DNA of 64,000 bases, taken from the NCBI RefSeq assembly GCF_900187365.1, contig NZ_FYDG01000002.1:124001-188000 (forward strand), read 5' to 3'. This document shows, one piece after another, positions 33,101 through 40,224 of the stretch (position 1 is its first letter; each line of letters starts with the position of its first letter). The notes under the pieces were generated by a model that ran no database searches, was not told the origin of the DNA, and was given only the letters and a program-made list of their open reading frames with translations. This stretch comes from Rhodoblastus acidophilus (GTDB lineage: Bacteria; Pseudomonadota; Alphaproteobacteria; Rhizobiales; Beijerinckiaceae). A program made the translations under genes and the position numbers.

Positions 33101-33114
33101 TTGACAAAAGTCAA
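33101..33114 (+). promoter_or_regulatory. FNR/FixK-type palindrome between ubiD and ubiT
   Basis: TTGAC-AAAA-GTCAA, a perfect 5-bp dyad with a 4-bp centre and the layout of FNR/FixK/Dnr sites (consensus TTGAT-N4-ATCAA). Its centre is 41 nt from the ubiT ATG and 40 nt from the ubiD ATG, so it could act on either side. E. coli ubiUVT is known to be FNR-controlled, which strengthens the reading. Confidence 0.65.
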
Positions 33115-33148
33115 TGTGACGCTGAACATTTTCTGATTTGGTGGGATA

Positions 33149-33703
33149 ATGTGGAACGCTAAAGACATCCCTCTTTTCCCCGCCGCCGGGGCCGCCGTGC
33201 TGCGATTCGCGCCGCTCACGCCCCTGTCGATGGCCGGCGCGCATCTGGTGAAGACCCTGGTCCAACGCCACCCCTCGCTGTTTTCGCGGCTGGGCGAGCA
33301 GGCGGAGAAGACCTTCCTGATCGACCCGACCGATCTGCCTTTCGCCTTCCGGCTGCAGCCGCATGGCGAGGCCCCCAGCCTTGAAGCCGTGCGCCGCGAG
33401 GACGCCGGCTTCTGGGACGCGCGCATCGGCGGCCCGCTCGCCGCGCTGCTCGGGCTGGTGCATGGCGTTTATGACGGCGACGCCCTGTTCTTCTCGCGCG
33501 ATCTGGTGATCGAGGGCGACACGGAAGCGGTGCTGGCCCTGCGCAACGCCATCGACAACGAGGAGATCGACCTCGCCTCCGAAGTCGCCGCCTTGTTCGG
33601 CCCGCTGGAACATGTCGCCTCGGCCCCCGCCCGGCGCGTTTCCTCGCTCGTCGGCGCCTGGTTCGGCGTCGCCCTGACCCGCGAAGACGAGAGCCACGCA
33701 TGA
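33149..33703 (+). CDS. ubiT: Anaerobic ubiquinone biosynthesis accessory factor UbiT (SCP2 domain)
   Basis: 184 residues with an SCP2/sterol-carrier lipid-binding domain: FLIDPTDLPFAFRLQPHGEA, IGGPLAALLGLVHGVYDGDA and LFFSRDLVIEGDTEAVLALR, in the order seen in E. coli UbiT (YhbT). UbiT binds the isoprenoid quinone intermediate for the O2-independent pathway, as UbiJ does in the aerobic one. ATG at 33149 with GGTGGG just upstream. Its stop overlaps the ubiU start by 4 nt. Confidence 0.9.
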   Translation: MWNAKDIPLFPAAGAAVLRFAPLTPLSMAGAHLVKTLVQRHPSLFSRLGEQAEKTFLIDPTDLPFAFRLQPHGEAPSLEAVRREDAGFWDARIGGPLAALLGLVHGVYDGDALFFSRDLVIEGDTEAVLALRNAIDNEEIDLASEVAALFGPLEHVASAPARRVSSLVGAWFGVALTREDESHA

Positions 33704-34692
33704 GCCGCCCCCAGCTTGAACTGGTCTGCCCCGCCGGCACGCCCGCGGCCTTCCGCGCGGCGATCGACGCCGGCGCCCACACGGTCTATTGCGGCTTTAA
33801 CGACGAAACCAACGCCCGCAATTTCCCCGGCCTGAATTTCTCCGCCGACGAACTGGCGACCTCGATCGCCTACGCCCACAAGAAGGGCGCGCATGCGCTG
33901 GTCGCCATCAACACGTTTCCGCGCGCCGGCGCGGTCGAACTGTGGCACAGGCGCGTCGACGACGCCGCGCGTCTCCGCGCCGATGCGGTGATCCTCGCCG
34001 ACATCGGCCTGCTGGATTACGCCTCGAAAAAACACCCCGACCTGCGGCTGCATCTGTCGGTGCAGGCGGCGGCGGCCAACGCCGACGCGATTCGCTTCTA
34101 CGCCAAGGCCTTCGGCGTCAAGCGCGTGGTGCTGCCGCGCGTGCTGACCGTGCAGGAAATCGCGGCTGTGAACCGCGACATCGAAATCGAGACCGAAGTG
34201 TTCATCTTCGGCGGGTTGTGCGTGATGGCGGAAGGGCGCTGCTCGCTGTCCTCCTACGCCACCGGCAAATCGCCCAATATGAACGGCGCCTGCTCGCCGG
34301 CGAGTCATGTCGAATATCGCGAGGAGGACGGCGATCTCGTGTCGCGCCTCGGCGGCTTCGCCATCCATCGCGTGCATGCCGGCGAGGCCGCGCCCTACCC
34401 CACTTTGTGCAAGGGCTGCTTTGAAGCGGGCGACTACAAAGGCCATGTGTTCGAGGATCCGTCGAGCCTCGACGCCGCCGAACTCATCCCGCAACTAGCC
34501 GAAGCCGGCGTCACCGCGCTGAAGATCGAGGGACGGCAGCGCAGCCGTTCCTACACGGAATCGGTGGTGCGCAACTTCCGCAAGGCCGTGGACGATTACG
34601 CGGCGGGCCGTCCGGTCGTCGCCGGCGCCCTGCGCGGCCTGACCGAGGGCCAGACCACCACCGCAGGCTCGTATCGCAAGACGTGGCGTTGA
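33700..34692 (+). CDS. ubiU: O2-independent ubiquinone hydroxylase subunit UbiU (peptidase U32 family)
   Basis: 330 residues, U32-peptidase-like fold, starting ELVCPAGTPAAFRAAIDAGA. The four cysteines that ligate [4Fe-4S] in E. coli UbiU are present at matching spacing: GGLCVMAEGRC (two, 6 residues between them), NMNGACSP and LCKGCFE. With UbiV it hydroxylates the quinone ring without O2; the oxygen comes from prephenate in E. coli. Coupled to ubiT by ATGA overlap and followed by ubiV 18 nt later. Confidence 0.95.
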   Translation: MSRPQLELVCPAGTPAAFRAAIDAGAHTVYCGFNDETNARNFPGLNFSADELATSIAYAHKKGAHALVAINTFPRAGAVELWHRRVDDAARLRADAVILADIGLLDYASKKHPDLRLHLSVQAAAANADAIRFYAKAFGVKRVVLPRVLTVQEIAAVNRDIEIETEVFIFGGLCVMAEGRCSLSSYATGKSPNMNGACSPASHVEYREEDGDLVSRLGGFAIHRVHAGEAAPYPTLCKGCFEAGDYKGHVFEDPSSLDAAELIPQLAEAGVTALKIEGRQRSRSYTESVVRNFRKAVDDYAAGRPVVAGALRGLTEGQTTTAGSYRKTWR

Positions 34693-34710
34693 CAGGACTT
34701 TGGCGGTAAA

Positions 34711-35619
34711 ATGACCAAGAATTTCTCGCTGACTGTTGGACCGCTGCAGTTCAACTGGAGCGCCGACGCTTTTTCCGATTTCTACGCCCGGATCGCCGAC
34801 GAGGCGCCGGTGGATCGCGTGGTGATCGGCGAAACCGTCTGCTCCAAGCGCACGCCGTTCTATGAGGACCGCATCCCCGCCGCCATCGAGCGGCTGCAGG
34901 CCGGCGGCAAGACCGTCGTGCTCGGTTCGCTCGGCATGGTGACGCTGGAGCGCGAAAAGCGCGCCGCGCGCGAACTGTTCGAGCAGACCGCGCTTGAGGT
35001 CGAGATCAACGATCTCACGCTGATGAACTGGGCGCGCCCGCCCTTCTCCATCGGGCCGCTGATCAACGTCTATAATGAGGCGACGCTGGCGTACCTTGCC
35101 GGACAGGGCGCCAAACTGTTCTGCCTGCCGCCGGAAATCCCGTTCGCCTCGGTGGAAAAGCTGGCTCACGCCGCGAACCAATGCGACGCCGTGGCGGAAA
35201 TCTGGGCCTATGGCCGGATTCCGCTGGCCATTTCCGCCCGCTGCTATCACGCCCGCGTGCATGGCCTGAGCAAGGATTCTTGTCAGTTCGTCTGCGACAA
35301 GGATCCGGACGGGTTGACGGTCAACACGCTCGAAGGCCAGCAATTCCTGGCGGTCAACGGCGTGCAGACCATGTCGCAGAATTTTTGTAACCTGATCGCC
35401 GACCTGGACAAGCTGGCGTCGGCGGGCGTCAAGTCGCTGCGGTTGTCGCCCCACACCGGCGATTTCGTCGCCGTTTGCAAGACTTTCGCCGACGTGGCCT
35501 CCGGCGTTATGTCCGGCGCGGATGGTCTGGCGCGGCTGAAGGCGGCGGCGCCGGACGCGACCTTCTCCAACGGCTTTTTGTTCGGGTCGTGCGGCGCGGC
35601 GGAGCTGACGCCCGCCTGA
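34711..35619 (+). CDS. ubiV: O2-independent ubiquinone hydroxylase subunit UbiV (peptidase U32 family)
   Basis: 302 residues, partner of UbiU. Opens FSLTVGPLQFNWSADAFSDF, with VIGETVCSKRTPF (the first ligand) and ARCYHARVHGLSKDSCQFVC (three more), matching the C39, C180, C193, C197 pattern of E. coli UbiV. The end SNGFLFGSCGAAEL follows family form. ubiT-ubiU-ubiV is thus complete and intact, so the organism should make ubiquinone under low or no oxygen. A ThDP enzyme follows after 16 nt. Confidence 0.95.
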   Translation: MTKNFSLTVGPLQFNWSADAFSDFYARIADEAPVDRVVIGETVCSKRTPFYEDRIPAAIERLQAGGKTVVLGSLGMVTLEREKRAARELFEQTALEVEINDLTLMNWARPPFSIGPLINVYNEATLAYLAGQGAKLFCLPPEIPFASVEKLAHAANQCDAVAEIWAYGRIPLAISARCYHARVHGLSKDSCQFVCDKDPDGLTVNTLEGQQFLAVNGVQTMSQNFCNLIADLDKLASAGVKSLRLSPHTGDFVAVCKTFADVASGVMSGADGLARLKAAAPDATFSNGFLFGSCGAAELTPA

Positions 35620-35635
35620 TTTTGCGAGGCGGATC

Positions 35636-37177
35636 ATGAACGGCGCGCAAAGCCTCGTCAAAACCCTGCTCGCCCAGGGCGTGGACATGTGTTTCGCCAA
35701 TCCCGGCACGTCAGAAATGCATTTTCTGGCGGCGCTGGACAATCCCGCGATGCGCAGCGTGCTGTGCCTGTTCGAAGGCGTGGCGACCGGCGCGGCCGAC
35801 GGCTATTTCCGCATGAACGACACGCCGGCCTCGACCCTGCTGCATCTCGGGCCGGGGCTGGCCAACGGCCTCGCCAATGTCCACAACGCCCGCAAAGCCG
35901 GGTCGGGCATGGTCAATGTCGTCGGCGACCACGCGACAAGCCATCTCAAATATGACGCGCCGCTGGCCTCGGATCTCGACGGTCTCGCCCGCCCCTATAG
36001 TCATTGGCTCAGGCGCGCCGACGGCCCGCACACCATCGCGACGGATGTGGCGCGCGCCACGACAGCCGCGCGCAAAGGCCGGATCGCCACGCTGATCCTG
36101 CCGGGCGATGCGTCCTGGGGCGAGGCCGGCGACCCGCCGGACTGTCCCATCGAAACGCCCGTGTTCCACGCGCCCAAACCCGGCCGCGTGGACGCCGTGG
36201 CGAAAATCTTCAAGAACCCGGAAGGCCCGATTCTGGTGATCCTCGGCGGTCGCGCCTGCCAGGGCGAAGGTTTGAAGCTCGCGGGGAAACTGGCGGCGGC
36301 GACCGGCTGCCGGCTCGCCACGCAATTCTTCACCGGCCGCATCGCGCGCGGCGCGGGCCGCACGCCGCTGGAGCGCATTCCCTATTTCGTCGCGCCCGCC
36401 CTGGAATTTCTGAAAGATTTCCGCCACATCGTCACGGTCGAGACCGGCGAGCCCGTCGCCTTCTTCAGCTATCCCGACAGCCCGAGCCTGCTGAAACCCG
36501 AATCCTGCGACGTCCATGGCCTCGCGGAAAAGGACGAGGACGGCGCGGCGGGGCTCGACATGCTGCTCGACGCTCTTGGCGCCCGGACCGTCGCGCCCAA
36601 AAGGCAAGAACGCATCGAAACGCCGGTTCCGTCCGGCAAACTCGACCCGCAGACCATCGCCCTGGCGCTCGCCGCCGCGCTGCCCGAAAACGCCATCGTC
36701 GTCGACGAATCGCTGACCACCGGCCGCAACGCCGCCGGCTTCACCCTGGGCGCGGCGCCGCATGACATGCTGCAAAACATGGGCGGCTCGATCGGCTTTT
36801 CCACGCCGGTCGCCACCGGCGCGGCGCTGGCCTGCCCGGACCGCCGGGTGATCAGCATGACCGGCGACGGCAGCGCCATGTACACGATCCAGTCGTTGTG
36901 GACGCAAGCGCGCGAAAACCTCAACGTCACCACGATCATCTTCGCCAACCGCGCCTATCAGATCCTCAAGGCCGAATATGCCAATATGGGGTTCCCCGAG
37001 CTTGGTCCGCGGGCGGCGGCGATGATGGAGATCGACCGCCCCACGCTCGACTTTGTCGCGCTGGCCAAGGGCATGGGCGTCCCCGGCCTGAAGGTCGCCA
37101 GCGCCGAGGCGTTTTTCCGCGCGCTGCAAAAATCCTGCGCCGAGCCCGGCCCGATGCTGATCGAAGTCTGTCTCTGA
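35636..37177 (+). CDS. Thiamine-diphosphate-dependent decarboxylase, acetolactate-synthase/benzoylformate-decarboxylase-like
   Basis: 513 residues with the three-domain ThDP fold. N-terminal Pyr domain with the catalytic Glu in CLFEGVATGAADGYFRM (about residue 47), a central DHS-like domain (PILVILGGRACQGEGLK) and a C-terminal PP domain with the metal site GDGSAMYTIQSLWTQARENL ending in FANRAYQI. It is annotated in many genomes as acetolactate synthase large subunit, but has no FAD-site hallmark that I recognise, and lacks an ilvN neighbour; length and NPGTSEMHF opening fit the benzoylformate/phenylpyruvate decarboxylase-like branch. It begins 16 nt after ubiV and probably shares its transcript. 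Substrate unknown. Confidence 0.85.
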   Translation: MNGAQSLVKTLLAQGVDMCFANPGTSEMHFLAALDNPAMRSVLCLFEGVATGAADGYFRMNDTPASTLLHLGPGLANGLANVHNARKAGSGMVNVVGDHATSHLKYDAPLASDLDGLARPYSHWLRRADGPHTIATDVARATTAARKGRIATLILPGDASWGEAGDPPDCPIETPVFHAPKPGRVDAVAKIFKNPEGPILVILGGRACQGEGLKLAGKLAAATGCRLATQFFTGRIARGAGRTPLERIPYFVAPALEFLKDFRHIVTVETGEPVAFFSYPDSPSLLKPESCDVHGLAEKDEDGAAGLDMLLDALGARTVAPKRQERIETPVPSGKLDPQTIALALAAALPENAIVVDESLTTGRNAAGFTLGAAPHDMLQNMGGSIGFSTPVATGAALACPDRRVISMTGDGSAMYTIQSLWTQARENLNVTTIIFANRAYQILKAEYANMGFPELGPRAAAMMEIDRPTLDFVALAKGMGVPGLKVASAEAFFRALQKSCAEPGPMLIEVCL

Positions 37178-38698
37178 TTACAGAAAAGTTTTCGCCGTCA
37201 GCTCGGCCTTCAACCGGTCGGCGCGGCGGCGGATCGCCTGCAGCTCGTCGGCGTCCTTGCGCTCGAAATTGAGATATTGCGGCTTCATGCGCAGATTGCG
37301 CGCGAAGCGCGGCTTATGCCGCGCCAGAAAGTCGTAATAGAGCGTGGTGAACGGGCAGGCGTCGTCGCCGTCGGCCTTGTTGGGATCGTAGCGGCATTTG
37401 CGGCAGTGGTCGCTCATCTTGTTGATGTAATTGCCGCTGGCGACATAGGGCTTGGTCCCGACCACGCCGCCGTCGGCGTGCTGGCTCATGCCCAGCGTGT
37501 TGGGCAGCGACACCCAGTCGATGGCGTCGCGGAACATCGACATATGCCAGCGGTGGACGTCGTAGGGCCTGACGCCGAGCAGCAGCGCGAACAGGCCGAG
37601 GACCATGAGACGCTCGATGTGGTGGGCGTAGGCGTGGTCGATGGTGTGACGGATCGCCTCGGACAGGCAGCGCATGTCGGTCTCGCCGGTCCAGTAGAAG
37701 CGCGGCATCGGCAATTGCGCGTCGAGCGCGTTGCGGCCGGCGTAATCGGGCATCAGCAGCCAGTAGAATCCATGCACAAATTCGCGCCAGCCTAGGATTT
37801 GGCGCACGAACCCTTCGACCGAGGCGAGCGGCGCCTCGGCCTCCAGCACGGCCTGCAGCACCTCGCGCGGGCGCAAAAGATGCAGGTTGAGCGGCGCCGA
37901 CAGCAGCGAGTGAAACATGAAGGGCGCGCCGCCGACCATGGCGTCCTGATACGGGCCGAACTGGGCGAGGCGGCGGGCGGTGAAATCCTCCAGCGCCTCC
38001 AGCGCCTGTTCGCGCGTGACCGGCAGGTCGAAGCCGCCGAGTTTTCCCGGCGCGTGCGCAAAATCCTGCTCGACCAGCCGCATCACCGCCCGCGTCATTT
38101 CATCGGGCGAGAAATAGCATGGCGGCGGAATATGCGGGCCGCCCTTGCGCGGGAACGGCTTGCGGTTGTCCTTGTCAAAATTCCATTCGCCGCCGCGCGG
38201 TTGGTCGCCGTCCATCAGCGCGCCGGTCTCCGTCCGCATCCGCCGATAGAAGGTTTCCATCGCCATGTTGGGATGCTCGCCGGCGAAGGCCGCGAAGGTC
38301 TCGCGCGAACACAGAAAACTGCGGTCGGGACGGATGTCGAGCGGCAGTTGCAGGCTCGACAGCGCGGCCTGCACCCGCCAGTCGCCGGGGGCGAGCACGA
38401 CGACGCCTTGCGGCTTCAACCTGTTGTAATAGCGCCGCAACTCGTCGGGAAGGCTGCCGAGATTATCGGGATCGTCGAGCCGGCTGTAATGCGTGCGCCA
38501 CCCTTTCGCGCGCAAACGCTCGCGGAAATGGCGCATGGCTGAGAAAAACAGGACGAGGCGAATCTTGTGCTGGGGCACATAAGTCGCCTCCTCCCGCGCC
38601 TCGATCAGCAAGGCCGCGTCCTGCGACGGGTCAAACCCGTCGAAGGCGGCGGATTCGCTGTCGAGTTGATCGCCGAGAACGAGAACCAGATTGCGCAC
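37178..38698 (-). CDS. Iron-sulfur bacterial photolyase/cryptochrome (FeS-BCP, PhrB-type (6-4) photolyase family)
   Basis: 506 residues. N-terminal DPRP alpha/beta domain (LVLVLGDQLDSESAAFDGFD) and C-terminal FAD-binding helices (ILGWREFVHGFYWLLMP, HAYAHHIERLMVLGLFALLL). The four cluster cysteines of the FeS-BCP class are visible: MRCLSEAIRHT, then CRKC and ACPFTTLYYDFL near residues 438-456. These enzymes repair (6-4) photoproducts with blue light using FAD and a lumazine-type antenna. The gene ends abutting the convergent ThDP gene. Upstream are pfpI-type and secreted-protein genes on the same strand, probably one unit. Confidence 0.93.
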   Translation of the reverse strand: MRNLVLVLGDQLDSESAAFDGFDPSQDAALLIEAREEATYVPQHKIRLVLFFSAMRHFRERLRAKGWRTHYSRLDDPDNLGSLPDELRRYYNRLKPQGVVVLAPGDWRVQAALSSLQLPLDIRPDRSFLCSRETFAAFAGEHPNMAMETFYRRMRTETGALMDGDQPRGGEWNFDKDNRKPFPRKGGPHIPPPCYFSPDEMTRAVMRLVEQDFAHAPGKLGGFDLPVTREQALEALEDFTARRLAQFGPYQDAMVGGAPFMFHSLLSAPLNLHLLRPREVLQAVLEAEAPLASVEGFVRQILGWREFVHGFYWLLMPDYAGRNALDAQLPMPRFYWTGETDMRCLSEAIRHTIDHAYAHHIERLMVLGLFALLLGVRPYDVHRWHMSMFRDAIDWVSLPNTLGMSQHADGGVVGTKPYVASGNYINKMSDHCRKCRYDPNKADGDDACPFTTLYYDFLARHKPRFARNLRMKPQYLNFERKDADELQAIRRRADRLKAELTAKTFL

Positions 38699-38726
38699 GT
38701 TTCGTCCTCGATTCCGATTCTCTGAC

Positions 38727-38754
38727 GCGTCACCCCTGCAGCGTCACCCCTGCA
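38727..38754. repeat. 14-bp perfect tandem duplication
   Basis: GCGTCACCCCTGCA is repeated head to tail (38727-38740 and 38741-38754), then GCGTC again. It spans the 3' end and stop codon of the PfpI gene (stop at 38744-38746) and duplicates the stop codon downstream, a likely recent slippage event. Confidence 0.85.
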
Positions 38755-39322
38755 GCGTCGCCGGGTCGGGGCGCGCCGTGACCCTTTGCGCGAACAGCTC
38801 GACCATTTGCGCGTCGAACGCATCGAGGTCGTCGGGCTTGCGCGAGGTCACCAGATTGCCGTCGACCACCACCTGCTCGTCCACCCAGGTCGCGCCGGCG
38901 TTGGCGAGATCGGTCTTCAGCGAAGGCCAGGAGGTGATGCGCTTGCCGCTCACGCCGCCGGCGTCGATCAGGGTCCAGGGACCGTGGCAGATCGCGGCGA
39001 TGGGGCGGTTCTCATCGACGAACCGCCGCACGAAGTCAATGGCCTGCGGCGCCAGCCGCAGCGCGTCGGGATTGATCACCCCGCCCGGCAAGACCAGTCC
39101 GTCGTAATCGCGCGCATCGGCGGATTCCAGCGCCGTATCCACGGGAATCTGGCCGGCCTTGTCATAATGCCGGAACGCCTGGATGGTCCCGCTCTTGTTG
39201 GAGACAACCTGCACCTCCGCGCCTTCGCGCTTCAGCGCCTCGACGGGATTGGTCAGTTCGACTTCCTCGACGCCGTCGGTCGCGAGCACGGCGATTTTTT
39301 GTCCCTCAAGTCTGCCCGTCAT
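38744..39322 (-). CDS. DJ-1/PfpI family type 1 glutamine-amidotransferase-like protein
   Basis: 192 residues. LEGQKIAVLATDGVEEVEL at the N-terminus has the conserved Glu, and IAAICHGPWTLIDAGGV near residue 110 holds the nucleophile-elbow Cys-His (AICHGP). YDGLVLPGGVINPDALR is the PfpI signature. This branch (YhbO/PfpI-like) is linked with stress resistance and has been reported as a deglycase or chaperone in others. It starts 9 nt after the secreted-protein gene and precedes the photolyase by 45 nt, in an apparent stress operon. The C-terminus ATLQG lies on the 14-bp tandem repeat. Confidence 0.9.
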   Translation of the reverse strand: MTGRLEGQKIAVLATDGVEEVELTNPVEALKREGAEVQVVSNKSGTIQAFRHYDKAGQIPVDTALESADARDYDGLVLPGGVINPDALRLAPQAIDFVRRFVDENRPIAAICHGPWTLIDAGGVSGKRITSWPSLKTDLANAGATWVDEQVVVDGNLVTSRKPDDLDAFDAQMVELFAQRVTARPDPATLQG

Positions 39323-39331
39323 GGTCTGCTC

Positions 39332-39607
39332 CTATTTCGGCCGCACATTGGGGTCGCCGCCCGGCGCGCCCGGCGGCGGGATCACGGTGGGATCGTTCAC
39401 CGGCGGCGGCTTGCGGCCCATGGCCGGATCGAGATTGCGCTCCGGCGTGATCACGCCATTTGATTTGTCCAGCCTGTCGCTGAGCGCGCCGCCGTCGCGT
39501 GCGGGCGCTTCCGAGCCCGGCGCCTGCGATTGCGCCCAGGCCCCCGCGCCCGCCAGACAGCCGAACGCCAGCGCGATCAGCGCGCGCAACAAAGCTTGTC
39601 TTCGCAT
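39332..39607 (-). CDS. Small secreted proline-rich hypothetical protein
   Basis: 91 residues from MRRQALLRALIALAFGCLAG, a signal peptide cleaved after AWA, then a low-complexity tail with PPPVNDPTVIPPPGAPGGDP. No domain recognised. The ATG at 39607 has GAGG 8 nt upstream, better than the ATG at 39622. First gene before pfpI and photolyase on the same strand, with a candidate EcfG promoter at 39659-39634. Function unknown; an envelope or stress protein is only suggested by context. Confidence 0.6.
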   Translation of the reverse strand: MRRQALLRALIALAFGCLAGAGAWAQSQAPGSEAPARDGGALSDRLDKSNGVITPERNLDPAMGRKPPPVNDPTVIPPPGAPGGDPNVRPK

Positions 39608-39633
39608 CGGCGACCTCGACATGGGATGCGTTC

Positions 39634-39659
39634 AACCCCGGAAACGGCGGTTTCGTTCC
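39634..39659 (-). promoter_or_regulatory. Candidate EcfG (general stress) promoter, leftward
   Basis: Minus strand GGAAC (39659-39655), 17 nt, then GGTT (39637-39634); the alphaproteobacterial EcfG consensus is GGAAC-N16/17-CGTT, one mismatch. It would drive the secreted protein, PfpI and photolyase genes. Confidence 0.45.
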
Positions 39660-39666
39660 GTATCCG

Positions 39667-39691
39667 GGAACGTCCGGCGGGGCGCGCGGTT
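39667..39691 (+). promoter_or_regulatory. Candidate EcfG (general stress) promoter, rightward
   Basis: Plus strand GGAAC (39667-39671), 16 nt, then GGTT (39688-39691), one mismatch from GGAAC-N16/17-CGTT, but it ends only 24 nt before the TTG start of the PRC-barrel gene. Its mirror-image partner on the other strand makes the pair more believable than either alone. Confidence 0.4.
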
Positions 39692-39714
39692 GTCGCCGCA
39701 ACAGGAGACCGCCC

Positions 39715-40224
39715 TTGCGCAAAATTTTCGCCTTCGCCTGTGCGGTCCTGTCGTTATGGGTCGCGCCTATTCCTCTTTCGGCCCTCCTGCGCGCGCAGGA
39801 GGGCGCGGTCGCGCCCCCGAACGAAGCCAGACCCGCCCCCGCCAAACCCGACGACGCCGCCCCGCCGGAAACGCCCGCGACCGTGCTGAACGACGCCGGC
39901 GCGGTCGCCCTGCTCGGCAAGCCCGTGCAGAGCCTCAAGGCGGAGGACCTCGGCCGCGTCGTCGACGTCATCACCGACCGCAGCGGCCTGTTGCGCGCGG
40001 CGGTGATCGACTTCGGCGGCTATCTCGGCGTGGGCGCCCGCAAGATCGCCGTCGATTGGCGCGCCCTGCACTTTCCGGAAAAAGGCGGCATGGACCGGCT
40101 GATCGCCGACCTGCCGCGCGACCAGTTGCGCGCGGCGCCGGTTTACAAGGAGGGCGAGCCCATTGTGGTGCTCGGAGCCCCGGTCCAGCCGCTCGAAGCC
40201 GCGCCGGCGCCGCCGAAGCCGTGA
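39715..40224 (+). CDS. Secreted PRC-barrel domain protein
   Basis: 169 residues starting at TTG 39715 with GGAGA 6 nt upstream; earlier in-frame ATGs have no such site and would place the signal peptide internally. A signal peptide (KIFAFACAVLSLWVAPI) precedes a Pro/Ala linker, then a PRC barrel: ALLGKPVQSLKAEDLGRVVD, VITDRSGLLRAAVIDFGGYL, GVGARKIAVDWRAL. PRC-barrel exported proteins are common among general-stress-regulon members in this order. The stop overlaps the MFS start (GTGA). Confidence 0.85.
   Translation: MRKIFAFACAVLSLWVAPIPLSALLRAQEGAVAPPNEARPAPAKPDDAAPPETPATVLNDAGAVALLGKPVQSLKAEDLGRVVDVITDRSGLLRAAVIDFGGYLGVGARKIAVDWRALHFPEKGGMDRLIADLPRDQLRAAPVYKEGEPIVVLGAPVQPLEAAPAPPKP

Noticed and set aside
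31547-33697. Extension of UbiD to 717 residues
   Set aside because: The extra part is antisense to ubiT and has no similarity to UbiD; the FNR dyad also lies inside it.
39183-40220. Long upstream extension of the MFS transporter
   Set aside because: It overlaps the PRC-barrel gene out of phase and encodes no membrane segments; the GTG at 40221 couples to the PRC-barrel stop.
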